64,000 bases of DNA, taken from Gorsachius magnificus (Eukaryota > Chordata > Aves > Pelecaniformes > Ardeidae). Made by a program: the position numbers and the translations under genes. The stretch lies in contig CM067109.1 in NCBI GenBank assembly GCA_034008185.1, positions 61,310,801-61,374,800 of the forward strand. Direction: 5' to 3'. Shown here one piece after another: positions 26,801 to 41,800 of the stretch (positions are counted from its first letter, which is position 1; each line of letters begins with the position of its first letter). The notes below the pieces were generated by a model, which was not told the DNA's origin, searched no databases, and was given only the letters and a program-made list of their open reading frames with translations.

Positions 26801-29800
26801 TCTCTTTGAAGACAAGAGCAGGAGTGACATATAGGTAAGCATAACACTATCGCATTACATGAGCTGCCCCATCAGCCCAAATTCTATGCTATTGCTTACC
26901 TCCTTCTTAAAGGAAGCAAGGAATCAACACAATTCTCACTGAAGTAATTCCACAGCATGTTCCAGCAAGATGCATTTAATCATTGTGTGAAAACCCAGCA
27001 AGCCTCCCTGTCTGGCCTATTTGATCTGCAAAAATTGTTTTAATTGTAACTTTTAATTCTCCTGCTTATGGCTACATTTCTACTTAATATCAAAGGTTAT
27101 CTAACATCTAGGTTGCTAATCATTGGCTAAGATATATAAATTATATACATATGTGAGTATATGTATATCTGCTTGACCCAGTTATGAAATACTGTTCATA
27201 TTAATTATCCTCAGCACTAGATAATCTGTTCTGTCACCTTTAGTTTGCACTGCAGCTGTTTCATCTCTAAATCAATGTTCTTTGAAGGAGCTGGTATGAC
27301 TTCACTCTTGCCAGCAGTTTGAGACAGATGTTCTCTCAACTTCAATTTTCCTTGTAAATCTTCCTTCTCCTGTTGCCACTTGGCCAGGTTGGAGGTCAAC
27401 ACCTGTTTTACAAACAGAAGAAACAATCAAAATTCTGTCCTAAAGTATTTCTGTTTGATCGTATAAGATGCTTCTCTGGTTCAGAGTTCAAGACGAATGA
27501 AACAGTATATATTATCTGTAATTATATTGCATAGTTGTTGGTTGAATTCTCTAGTCCAAGCAAAGATCAAATCTGGCAGGAAAGAGAAGTCAACTAACAT
27601 TAAGCAATTTTTTTAAAAAGGCAAGCTAATCCAATTTAGACTGTACACATTGTTATTTTTACCATGACAGGCAAAAATTATCACACAGAACTGTAACAGT
27701 ATTTGCTATTGAAACCTGTTTACCTAGGGCCTCTCTGGGATTCTCCAATTACTTCTACACAAAGCATGAAGAAATACCAAGGTGTCTCGGACACCAATGC
27801 GTATTAGAGGTGGTTAAATGTCAAATCTGTTTTAATGGTGACCACTGTAAGCTGACTTGAATTTCTGTGTTGACAACTGCTATAAAACATACACCCTTCT
27901 CTTGGCTTTTGTTTTGATATTTGTAGGGCTTGTAGAGGTTAAAGCAAAGTGGACCAGCTGCACTAAATATCTTCTGGTTGGCTGGTCTTTACTCATGTTG
28001 TGTTATTTCTTCCCTTTCACATATAGGCACCATCGCCAGAGAACCACATATTCCATAACCTTGACTCTAGGGCTGAGGTACTTAAGTGGTAAAAGCCAAG
28101 CTGGAGCAGGACAGGATAACAGATGTTAGTTGTTTATTCCACTGGGTAGGTCTTACCACCCTATACTGCAGCCAAAACGCTTCTCATTTAGCAACATAAA
28201 TGCTAAGTCCAATTAGCAGACAAGGCCTGTTAGGGATTTAGTTCAAATAACATGCAAACAAACTCTCAGTCTTGTTGCAATTGATTGACAACTGACAAGA
28301 CTTATTCAATCTTTGCAACAATATATTTCACAGTACTCCTTACAGAGGCAATCTTTTAATAAAATATTTGTTTTAATTTAAATAATATTTAAAGTTGTTC
28401 TGTGACAAGGGGAACTGAAATAATCTTCATGTTGGTGGTTCCCTTTCATAATCTGTAGTCAGCCGAAAGCCACCAATGGCCTAACAATTCTCTGCTCCTT
28501 AAGAAGGTAACTACAGTACTATCTTATTATTCCAAAGAAGACTGTAATATGGTAGTTTAACATAAGGAACAGTTATACAAAATGGTATTGAAATCTCTCA
28601 AAGGGCAAAAACCTTTCTCTTGTGAAAAATCTTTAAGAAACTGGAGAAGATATTACAGTTTGAAATGACTAAATATGTGCCAAATTATATGCTGGTATAC
28701 AAAAAACCACGGCTGAGAAGGTTAAAGATAGTGTTCTATATCCAATCATTTTATTATTTAACTCAAAAATAGATTTTATGCTCTTTGATGTTACTAGAAA
28801 AAACTTTTAATAGACATGCATTTATATACACAGACACTTCCATACTGATTGTCTGAAGATCACATATATATCCAAATAAAAGAAAAACTACTTATGGTCA
28901 TGTTTATTCCCATTACGAATGACATAAAGTTCTGGTATTTTGCACTAGCTTAAAAAAAAATATCATGGATACAAGAAAATGTGTCCTGTATTTAAAGTTA
29001 AAACTCTTAAGAGTATTTTACACTTAAGTGCATTTATTAAAGCCAATGGGCAGTTTACGTATTTATCTGAGATAAGTACTGTTCTTAGTAAAGGGGTTAA
29101 TCTTTCCATTCTCTTCTGCATCTGCTGTCATTATTAAACAAGAGCTAAATAGAGTTAATGTATTTTCTAACTGGCTATTCCTTACTCTGATATATTATTC
29201 TCACAATTAATACAGTCTGAGTAAAAGACAAAATGAAGGATACTTTAATAAGCAAATCCAGTAGTAGTACAGAAAGACTCATATAAAAAGATACAAGAAT
29301 TAGGTTAATTTGTCCAGTATAGCCAATATTTCTACATGCAGAATTTCATGATTCAGTGTCTCTATAATAAATTATTCATAAAAAGAAAAGAAAAAAAAAT
29401 CATAGCTAGATCAATATCTCTGATTAAAATTAGAAATGCACCCATATCTGCTCAAGATAGCTCGTGACTCTCAGAAGTTACTCAGGCTACTGCTGCTGCC
29501 AAATGTATCTGGTCTAAAATGCCATGTTTGCCATGGCCACATTCCCCAGAATACAGCAAATATACTGAAAAAGAAAGAGCTTTCATGGAAGAGGTGCCAA
29601 TACGGACAGTGCTATGTTGGTTATAGACTTTACTTAAGTGAAGAGGTAGAAAAAATTAATTAAAATATGAATGTACACAAATTCAGAAACAGCATCAGAA
29701 ATACTTGTATATGATGTAAAAGGCAAACACCCCCAACTTGCAAAAGCAGATGAAGACAGGCAGGCAATTGCAACCAGAGATATCAAGAAGGTTGTAACAG

Positions 29801-32800
29801 TTCTGGTGACAATGTAAATGGTGTTACTGGACTGATAATTCTATTGCATTATTCTTCTATTTGCAATATATTGAGAGGGTATGTGAAAATTCTATGTGAA
29901 CCTGTGTAGGATGTGAAAAACAGCCCCCCTGCCCTGGCAAGATATTTATGCCTAAAAGATATCCCTTGCATCTACTTACTTAAGAAGCAAGTTCATTTCC
30001 CTGCTGTCCCTCACCACTGGCTAAGTTTTAGGTCAAGTCTTTTGTTCTTTTTTCTTTTTTTGACACAGGAGGGTTTTTTTGTGTCTGTGCTACCATGCAC
30101 GCAAATCCTGAGTGACAGAGTAAAAAGGATTTACTCCAGGGGAGGAGGTCACCAGGATGAAAGGTAGAATCTTAAACACCAGCTAGAACAGATGTTGGTA
30201 AAGGCAGGCTACTGCTGTTGCTCCACGATGTAGCGGCCTTTGTCTGCTGCACCTCCTCCAGAGTGTTTTGCCTTAACAGATGTTTATAGATTCAATATTT
30301 TAACATCCATCTATCTTAATCTTAATCCTTGCTCCTGGTATACCCATGACACTCTGTTCTGCTGTACACGAAGGGATAAGTGATGAAATCACCATTCCTA
30401 TGTAGTCAATGTAAAACTTCCAGTGACTCAGCAAGGTTTTTTACCACAAGCCCTCTGTTCAGCAAGAAAGCTATGTGGAAGGCCCAGTGGATTAATGTAG
30501 GCAGCTCCTGGAACAGCCTACTGCTCCTCAGCAACAACCCTGTGAGGAACTTCTAGCTCACCTTACAGTAGAGTCACCCTCCTACTGCAACTGGCACGTA
30601 TGAAAATTTCATTTCTGTTGGTGGTGGCTGCTATTGCACTGCCACTGTTTTATGTGTTCCCACACGTTTATATTTGCAGCATATATTATACAGAATGTAT
30701 TTCTAGGCAAAATTATTAAATAGGATGCAAATCAGGTATTCTTGAAACCCTTTTTAAGCAATGACATAAACTTACTTTACTAATCATTTTGTAATCCAAC
30801 TATAACCAATCTAAATATCCTCAGATGTGTAAAAGTCATATTTGCTATGAAGCTTCCCATCCTAAAATCCTGGCAGACAAAAACATTACAATGTGCATAG
30901 AGATGTCTGTAAGGAACATGAAGGCAACATAATCCTTTTTCTTTTCACTGAGAAACCTTGCTACAGTAGGTGATAAAATATATTTGCTATATGCATAGCT
31001 TGTGTACCACGTTCTATTTCAAAATGTAACACTGCTTGTCTGAAGGTTTTAAACAGAATGCTATTTTCTCACATCTTTAGCTTGATCATGAAAAATATAC
31101 AAGATAAGCAGTACTTGTTGCATACATAAACCATGAAAGAACTTTTCAAAACATATTTGCAGACACAGAGTGAGGTATTTATGATTTTACACACTCTACC
31201 AAATGTTTTTATAACATAATGATAAACCTATTTACAACATCCAAGGCAAAACCTATTGAGTCAGTCCCACTAATCTTGACCCTTTTTTGTTCTCTTGAAT
31301 CAAAACCTACCTCTGCCTGATGGGCCACAGAAAAAAAAGCTAACATTAATAAAGATGGTATGCAGCTATCTGAAAATGCAAAAAGATATATACCAGACTA
31401 AAAAGCCAACTGTGCTGCATACTTAATGCGATCGTATAGACAAAAGGCAAATAACTCCAAATCCTCAGTGAAAGTTTTTTTTCAGGCAAGCGCTGTAAGT
31501 GGTTGATTACTTAGTATTCCAGACATGAAGACAAAATATGAAAGAGAAGTCTTTGGTGACTTAATATTGTAACCCTAAATTGAAACAAAGACCCCCAAAA
31601 GCAAGAAAAAGTTCTAAATGTAAAAGTAATTTGTCATTTATTCTTCTGAAATTTTAGTAAAATCTACCGTATCGCTCAGTTATAATTTCTTTTTCAGCCA
31701 AATGCAGTTATCAGCAGCTGACTCTCTTTCACAAAATGTCAAGTAAATGAAGGTAATATAGAGGACTTTTTCAGCGCTTTAGCTAGTTGTTAGACTTCAG
31801 TAGCCTTTAGAGACCATTAAGTACCCTTTGGCTAATTGGCCAATGGTAGATTAATCCTCTTTTTATTCTAGCAGCACTATTTTAACACCCTTTGCACTCT
31901 GTCAGTGTAGTATCTGAATGACAAAATAATATTGTGCATGAATAATAAGCAGAAAAGTTAAATTAACATTTCATGTTTCACATGCCATACCTATGTGTCA
32001 GGAAAAAAAAACCCTCTTAAAGCCACTGACATTCAACTTTTTTAAACAATCTCATGTTGACATCTTACTGAAGTGAATCTTCCTAATTACTGCTAATTGC
32101 CTATCAAAGAAAAAAAAAAATCTTTCCTTGAAGTGCAGTTGTCTAGTATAGATGAACACAGCTCCAATGTGCATAGTAAAGACAGGCATGACACTTGAGG
32201 TGTGCTACATTATTATGAGGTCATACTAAATATGGTTTGCAATGAACAAGGCAGCTTTTAAGGATGTTTAAGGCACTGAAAATGTCAATCTCTCATGAAG
32301 TGTTTAAATTAGTTCCCAGCAGAGAAATACAGATATCAGCATGCAGATAAGAGGTATATTTCTCATCTCAAGTATTTTACTAAAGCAAAAACATGGTTGT
32401 CCTGTTGATAATGTCACTATAACACAATTGCAGTTCATCAGCTTTGTAAAAGCAATGTTTACACTGTTACCTACAGAATGGCCATTTCATACACACAAAT
32501 CATAAATTCAGCTATTGTTGGGAATACAGTTGTAATCACTAAGAAAGACTCTTATCAAAGTCTTTGAACGTTGTCTTAATCATGTGCTAGTATTGATCAG
32601 AGTAATCATTGTTTATAAAGGGCTATTTACTGTATACCACTTCATAAAAAATGTTTTACTTATAATTTTAATTCAGCTATTTTATAGCTAATTTATAGCT
32701 AAATTTACTCTACAATTTATAAAAGCCTAGTATTATACCATTTGATCTGGCTATGGCATCTTATGAAATAATAAATATATAAAATCAATAAAATCAGAGT

Positions 32801-35800
32801 AGTTGGGTCTATTTTAAATCATGTTTTGTTTTGTTTTTTCTTTTTGTAAAGAATGATAACACCACATAGAGCAAGGCCAGAACACATATATATATTCTAG
32901 AGAAACACACAAACACTTATGTATAAATGAATTGGAGTAATATATTCTGGGCCTAATTCTCCAAGAAACCATCTGCTCTTATAAACAACAGTCAAGCTGC
33001 ACATTGTATAACTGATGATTTTTTCAAATAAATTACAGAAAATATGAAAAAAATTAGTAATAAGATAGGTAACAACTTTTAATATGATGAAAATGCTTCT
33101 GAAACATGTCATCTGTATAACGATAACACCAATTCAAAGATAAGGGGTTTGACCTGCAGCAATTCTATTTTAGCTTGCATTTTCTATCACTTTCATTTCA
33201 TGTCTCTGTACAACTAAATATTGCTGTATCCATACCGAATTTCTAAGAACACTATCTTATTTTTGTACTAAAGCAGATGCAGCACTCCACCTGCCCTTGC
33301 AAATTTCAAAGGAATATAAGGACTATTAACTAATGTATGTAACATTATTTATATAAGTAGTTTCATTATGATCAATTATATGATCACAACTATGTGCTTT
33401 AATTTTTGTAGGGTTGAGTTTCCAATGAGGAGATGCAAACTGCCAGAATATACAGATGTGCAGGACCTTGCCTACAAGGCCTTAACGTTTTCAGATAAAA
33501 ATTATAGAACTTAAAAAATTTACACTTCTTAAAAAGAAAAATATTTCAGATTGCAGTATATTATACTATGTCTTGCATACTTAGTTTAACTTATTTGAAG
33601 TATTAGTTACACAGACATAACATGTTACATTAAAATAAGTTTTACTACAATTAAATTAGAAATTAAAAAATAACCAGATACATTTCACAACACTTTGTAC
33701 CACTTGAAAATATCTGAATGTTATAGCAAGCCAGTTGTGAAGATGTGGCTGAAGTCCAAAACCAATGTTTCCATGTACCCACCACTGCTATTTAAACAAA
33801 CACAAATCGACTTGGGTATCCTAACACCTAACATGCCTGTGCACGTGAAGTATTGTTATATACAAGCAAACACTTCCAACTGATCCATAAAATTTGCCCC
33901 AAAATCTCCACACATTTGTACTTACTAGAAGATTTTCAATATAAGACATGGAATCCATGCAATCTTTTACAGTTAGGACCAGGGTTTACGGCAAGATTTT
34001 TTGCAGGGTCACACAGTATTTATCCAATTTTCACCAAACGCGAGAGTTGGGGCAAACTCATAAAGCTAGAAATCTGAATTTTTCATCTAGGGTCAGGGAT
34101 AGTGCTTGCCATATTCCCCCTGCTTTATCTTAACACATCTAAGCACTGCAAATGAACTACTTGCATGAGAGCCAGTCAGGGAATTTCACAATCCCTACAA
34201 CTCATTACGAATTTAACAGCAGCAATACTAAGTATTCATATGTTTCAGATAACACATACAAATATGCTGCACTAAAACTCATTGGGGGAAAAAATTAATA
34301 ATGCTTCCATCTGTTTTCCGTATCACATAAAATAGAGAGAAACCAAAATGAAAATGCTATTTTAAAGACTGTTTTTAAACTTTCTTTTGATTTACTCGCT
34401 TAGTTCCAAAGCACACAGCTTTATATCTTTCAAAATTAAAATTATTTTTAAAAGAATATATAAGCAAGCAAGAAAGAAAACAGCTGAAAGAATGGTGAAA
34501 TATTAATTTAACCTCTCCTCATTTCCATCTGTTTTAGAGAGTGAAGCATTTTCTGTTGAAATACTTCTGCATCTCAAATATAGGCGGGCAGGAATTCTGT
34601 GCTTGTAGGGAAAGCTGTTCCATCTCCCATACTTGTCTTTATACATTGTTTTCATTTGCTTAATTCTCAGCTTTTTGACTGTTAAAGACCTTTTTCTGTC
34701 AACTTACAGAAAATATGTCTAAAAGATACAAAGGTTTGAGGAAATGATATAAGTATTTTCAGATAAAAATTACTAAAAAATATGTACATCAAAGGTATTC
34801 TCAGAAGTGGGTTGCAATATTCAAGGAACAAAATTTATGTTTTTTATAATAAAGATAGTTCTATGTTTCATTTTATACAATTTTTAGACATCTCATTTGT
34901 AACTGCTGCAGCTATCAAAAAAAGCTGAAAAATGTCCTCAGAAGCCTTTTTGATTTTTTTCTTTTAATGTAGACAGCTGTGTAAAAGCAAAATATTGTAA
35001 GTGTAAACAGTATTAAAAAATTTAATTACTGAAAAGTTCAATATTCTCATAGAACAGGACAAAAATACAAATACATAACAAAAGGTTGAAAAAAAAAGAT
35101 TAAAAACCTGGAATTTTTCCAGTCACATAAAGGTGATACTGTACAAATATTATTTACATTTCTATATGAGAAAATAAAGACATATTGCTAGCCACTTCTG
35201 AGAAGTATGAAGAAGCTGATGACAGACATTGGGCGGGGGGATATTAAGACAGGAATATTTTTCAAAATCATGAATTGTATTTTAAAATTACCTCTAAAAT
35301 GTATTGCATGTAACTTAAAGTGTAATTCATCCCTGGATTCTTGTAAATGAACCCCCACAGTCTCATTTTAATTTGTAATTTATGTTATTATTGGAACCCT
35401 TGCTAAAATTACAGGCATAAATGAACAGTTTAGGGTAAGGTATTCCTTACATTACATATTAAATAGGTGAAGAGACCATCACAAGAAAAAGCCTAATGTA
35501 CAAAATGAAATATACGTTCCCTTTACCATGATTATCATCATTATGATTCATTTCAGCAATTAATTATTTTCACATACATGAACAGTTTGAAGACAGCATT
35601 GTAGTTCCATCTAATCCCTGCAATTCAATGTCCCAGCTTGAACCCAACCTACAGCTGCTGTCTCTTAGTACTTCCTTCATTCTCTTCTGTTTGCCTCACT
35701 GAGATAAGAGTATAGACAAAGTCATGCATTTCTCTTTGGTGTACATAATACCCTAAAGACCACAGGACCAGCTCTGAATCTATGAATGAACAGAAAACTG

Positions 35801-38800
35801 TGCACAGGCAGACCAGTTCAGCTACCAAAGAGTAAATCCTTTTCCAGTACCTGTGAATCCTGTGAGACATGCTATGGGTAGTCGTCAGTCTCCATTACTG
35901 AAAAAGAAACTGAAGTTCTTGCCACATGAGGCATCAAAGGTAGCCTGGAGTGATGCAAAATAATCCTGAACATGACACAAGCTATGGAAACAGTCCATGA
36001 TTACCTCATTAATTGCCAATGAAATTTTAGGAGAGAAAATCAGATTGTGCAAAGTATTAGTAAGGAAGTATAAACATTCTACCTCTTCTAGCAGTAACTG
36101 ATCCATGAGGTCCAGGCACTTCAGGCAAAAAACCCATGGCTTCAAAACCACAAAACCTATTCCCTTAGGGTTACAAGGAAAGTATTAGTGTCTGACTTCT
36201 GTACTGATGCCAAAGAATCCTGTGAGTCAGCACTTGTTGTCTGCAACGACTGGGGTATAAGGCAGAGAAAAATGAGGACATTGCCAAGGAGAGAATCCTG
36301 TAGATAACCATTTTTAAAAAGGAACCTCAGCTGTAGTTCCCAGATACCATTTTTTTGTCTCAGAAGTAGTCTTAGTTGTAACACTTTCCTTTTCTACGGT
36401 TGTTGAACATGCCTTAGTTTGACTCCTATTCCTTTATGCCTAGAAAGACCAAAAAAAACCAAACCAAAACACAAAACTGGGAGGAGTGGCTGATACACCG
36501 GAAGGCTGCACTGCCATTCAGCGGGACCTGGACAGGGTGGAGAGGAACATGATGAAGTTCAACAAGGGCAAGTGTCGAGTGCTGCACCTGGGGAGGTCGA
36601 ACCACATGCACCAGTACAAGCTGGGGGCTGACCTGCTGGAAAGCAGCTCGGCCGAAAGGGACCTGGGAGTCCTGGTGGATGACAAGCTGACCATGAGCCA
36701 GCAGTGTGCCCTTGTTGCCAAGAAGGCCAATGGCATCATGGCACGCATTAAGAGGAGTGTGGCCAGCAGGTTGAGGGAGGTTATCCTCCCCTTCTACTCT
36801 GCCCTGGTGAGACCCCACCTGGAGCTCTGGGCTCCCCAGTTCAAGAAAGATGAGGAACTCCTAGAAAGAGTCCAGAGGAGAGCTACTAGGATGATAAAGG
36901 GACTGGAGCATCTCTCCTATGAGGAAAGGCTGAGAGACCTGGGCTTGTTCAGCCTGGAGAAGACTGAGAAGGGACCTCATCAATACATACAAATATCTTA
37001 AGGGTGGAAGTGAGGACGGAGCCAGACTCTTTGCAGTGGCGTCCAGCGACAGGACAAGGGGCAATGGGTACTAACTGAAACATAAGAGGTTTCCGTTGAA
37101 TATGAGGAAAAACTTCTTCACTCTGAGGGTGATGGAGCACTGGAACAGGCTGCCCAGGGGGTTGTGGAGTCTCCTTCTCTGGAGATATTCAAAGCCTGCC
37201 TGGATGAAGTCCTGTGTAACATGCTCTAGGAGAACCTGCTTTAGCAGGGGGGTTGGACTAGATGATCTCCTGAGGTCCCTTCCAACCCTTGCGATTCTGT
37301 GAAAACCTAATGCAGACTGAAGGCTCATTTATCTTCCTCGGTGAAGTGATGAGAATGGCTGTACTCTTCTGGTTTGTGCTTCTGGCTATGTATGTTTCTT
37401 CTGAAGTTTCTTCCTGTAGTGAAAGGCAGTAGCCAGGACGACAGCGCACCAGCATTAACTTTGAACATACAAGCTTAAACAAGGGATTGTGCGAATGAGA
37501 AAGTTGGAATAAGATACAAGCAATAACAAAAATGCCAATTCCTTTTGTGCAATAAACTAGACAAAGACATCTCCCTGTGGGATGGGTAAGAAAATAGGGT
37601 CAAACACAGAAAAGTGGTGCTTTGCAGAAGACCTAGCAGTGCTGAACTGGTGAAGGACAAGATTCCCCTTATGAAATCTGAAGGACTACAAAAGAACTGT
37701 AGGACCAGATATGCTCCTTTCCAACATTTTTCCCAAAGGACAAGATGCAGGAGCTGTTGTTATGGTCCTGCTTTCTGATCATTAATACAACTTATTAGAA
37801 ACCAGACAGTAATAAACTGCATGGAGGAAACGGAGAACTTGGTGTCCAAGGAGTAAAAGTTTGCAAGGACTAGCTGCTAGCTCCATTTCTTCTGTGCCAG
37901 TTACCTAAAAAAGAGTCCTTCCATTTGAGAATGAGGACAAAAAATTTAATTGCTACAAGAGTAAGACTAGTAATGATGTCAAGAATACATTAAATTTAGC
38001 ACACATGCAAAAAAGTATAAGTAGATTACTCCTGGAAATTTTGGAAATCATGTTTCTTGAAAGATTAAGTCTATATTCCTAACAGGAGTTACATGCTTTC
38101 ACTCTTTTCTCACAGTTAAAATGTTCAAAAGTTCTTAGAATTTTTGTTCCTTTCTTCCAATACATGTATTTTATGTGTGGTGCCCAAAACAAGATACAGT
38201 ATTTCACAAAGTGCCTTGACACTGCTAAGTAGCAAAATAAGTGTCCTCTGTGAAATTCTCTGCAAGATACACTGCCTGACAAGCTGGCAATGGTTGTACT
38301 ATGAAGGGTAGTAGATTTGACAAGTAGGTAGCCCTCATACTATGGAATACAATACTCATGTTCTTGAGACAGACAACCAGTATTTGTCCAACCTGTGGAC
38401 CTTTGCAAAATAAACACACTTATCCAATAGACAAAAAAACCCCCAACCCAAACCAACTACCTGAAATTCTGGCTTTTTCCGTAACTCATGAGTTTGCATT
38501 TCACATGTCAATCTTCTAAAGGGAGAGATAACATGTAAAAATATATGCATCATGCATGCAAATATAATTTCATGACCAACAACAACTTCTCCCCTCTTGG
38601 CTCTGTATATTTTTATATGCAAACGTGGGAAAAACATTTTAAAAAGTAGAGATTAAGTACATTTAAATGGTTCTTCACAAGTGATATTTCATTTAAATCT
38701 TGATTTAATTTTGTGGAATTCAAACTACAGAAATTATCTTACAGAAATACAAGAAAATCCTTGTTATACTTGGAAAAAAATTTCAAGATAGCCAAACTCA

Positions 38801-41800
38801 ACATTTAAATTCAATAAAAATTGTATCTTCTTGCCTTAATTAGTAACTGATTTTTAAATCAAATGATCTAGAGACTTTTCTAAAGATTTTCCTGTTTATA
38901 ATCAAAAAATGTTGGCAAATATCACAATAATAATTTTTTTCCTTCATGGATAACTTTCAAATTGCTACTGTTATAACTGTATTAGAAACAAAAAGAAAAT
39001 TAATAATTGAAGCTTTTTGTGTCTTTTTTACTTTACAACTTTTTTACAACTTTTTTTTTTTTAATGAGAAGGTGCAGCATCCATTAGCAGATAACAGTGA
39101 GTCTATTGCTGAAACACTACTTATAAAAATGTCTGGAAAAGTCACATTTGATCCTTTACAAATAGATAAATAGCATATGGAAGGTTGCTTTTTTATTTAC
39201 CTTAGTTTTCATTATTTTTTACATGACACATTTTTGATACTGACAAAAATGCACAGCCTTTTTCTATCATAATTCATAAAGAAACAAAACATGTAAATAT
39301 CAGTATTTTGGCAGTTTTATGTGTAGAAACAGTCATGTACCCTTTCTGATCACTATTGCTTACTGAGATCTTAACAAACATGTATTGCCACTCACCTCTA
39401 AAGGCAAAGTGAAGCAAGAAAAGTTAAAATCTTTAGAGAATATAAGCAGAGTTTCCTGGCTGGAGCTGTACAGGAACCGTCATTTTGTTAAGAACAGAAC
39501 AGAAATTACAGACTTGCAATGTTTAGATCATTTTCACTGACTCAAAATATTGTTTTCCCAAGTGACCTAAAAAACTGAGTAAAACAACAGTATTACTATA
39601 TTCTACAAGGTATTCCTAGTGATAATCATACTTCCTTCAACACTGAATATAAAACACAAACATTGTTTTAACAAATACCACTTGGCTGACCCAGAAGATA
39701 GGATGAAGGAATAAAAGAGTCACATCCAATTCCTCATGGATTCTCAGCTTGGATCCTGGTTTTTGCACAGTTTACCTTATGAACATGATCCGAGTGACAT
39801 TTCACAAATTCCTGGATAAATGTTGCTACACTCTGCCAGCAGAGAGACAGGCTGTGTCATGCACAGATCAATAATAGCACTGTGTTTCATCAGCCTCAAA
39901 ATCAAAAGTGCTTCATCTGGCAAAAGCCATGGCCCTTGAGGATCTGACATATATAAACTGAATACCCTACACAGGATGTCTACTACAAAGGCTGCCAGGG
40001 TAAAGACAAGTCCAGAGTTAGTATACAGTGAGTATATGTAAATAAGAAAATACATATTTGTATATATAAAGAAGTTTTTAACTCCTTTTTATGTAAAGTA
40101 AGAACAAATATCACAAAGCTGCAGCTGAATAATGGAAATGAGACTAAAATTTTACAATTCTTGACAAAAAAACACAGCCAGGACAATCCAATATTCATAG
40201 TCTTTTGACAAATTTACTATAAAATGCAAGTACCTTTTGAACTGTGCACAATAATATGTATGACAGTGGGCTGCAATAAAATGCACTCTAAGTTATACAT
40301 AATGCCTTCTTATAAAAATTATATTCATTACAAACATAGAACAGCAGAAAACTTTTAGGGAAACTACTGAAAGTAGAGATCTTGAGACTGTAAAATATCA
40401 CATCTGTACTTTCGGGCCTCAATACAGGCTTTCCTAAGGAAACAATGGAAATTTATGCCTTCTACTGCTTAGCTTTCCTCATGATTATCTTAACACTATT
40501 TTCTAGTGACAGAGCTTCTAAAATTTATATCTTCAAGTAAGTGCAGCACCTGTAGACTTTTAATTGAAATTATATCCAAATGCCTTTCTCTCACTTGTTT
40601 CTCATAGTAAATTTAGTTTTCTTTTTTTCTGCCAAAGTTTTTATTGCAAACAGTACTTTGAAAAAATAAGTATTTTTATTTTTTGGAAGCCAAGCCTTTA
40701 ACAAAATATCTCAACCTGAGTCCTTTATCAAGATTTTGACTCAAAAAAAGATTACTCTGTCTATATAATCCCGATTAAAATGAAAAGCTTTCTCCTTTAA
40801 ATATTTCACTACTACCTCAATAAAAAATTGAGTTATGCTCAACCCTACAGGTAGACAAAATAATATGAAAGAAATATTAAAAAATAGTGATCTTTTTCCT
40901 TTCTGAATTTTCCTTACCGAACTATGCACTCCCTAATTTAAAGAGCTTTAGTCATCTCTCAGCTCTGCAATCATCAACTCTAAAGGGCTGAACCAGACCA
41001 GTGTAATCCTAAATTCTGTGTACATTACACCACAAAAGCTATTTTTCCTTCTCTTTGCATTCTACTAAAGACACTGTGGAACATTCATTTCCTTTAGATT
41101 ACTCCCTTTGTCTCATTATCCATTGTCCCTGTGCCATGACTCATAAATATGTGTCTTGCGTGGTGGTGGCTTCTTCCCCTGCCTGAGAATTTCTCCTCTT
41201 TATAACCTGATGTTTGAACATCATTATTACACTCCTTCTTGGCTTCAGTTAGACCTTTATAAACACTGGTTTGTCTTTTCTTAAATTTAATCATCCATGT
41301 TTACATCTCTTCCCCACAGCACTATCAAATGCATTCTGTTGCCCAACTGTGCTCTATGAAATACACACATTTCTTTCATCAGTTCTTCAGATAAATGAAC
41401 AGAGTGTTACTGAAGTTGAGAACATACCTTTCTGTTTGTACTTTTCATTAATTCTGCTCACGTCATTAAACATATCCGCTCTCTGCCTATCTCTATTTTT
41501 TTCATGCTTCCTACAGAACAGGCTTCTTTTTATTCCCTTCAGAAGGACTCTGCCCACTGCTAACCACAAACAGTTGATTTCTCTCTAATTCTTCCTTTTT
41601 AGGTTAATTGCCCAATATCACTGCAGTTCTCTGGCTCCAATTGGCAATGATCAATTACAGTCACATAAAAATTACAGACCTCATATATGGTATGATTCTA
41701 TCTTGTTTCAGTTCTGTGTCCCTGAATCTTTTTTTCAACCTTTCTTTGCTAGACTGAAGACTCTACAAGTACATTTCTTTTTCTTAGATATCTAAGTTTG

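Noticed and set aside
29436..29663. 75-codon ORF with two CxxC-like pairs (CHVCHG, CQYGQC)
   Set aside because: Spacing fits no zinc-binding family. There are no splice signals, and the composition matches the intron.
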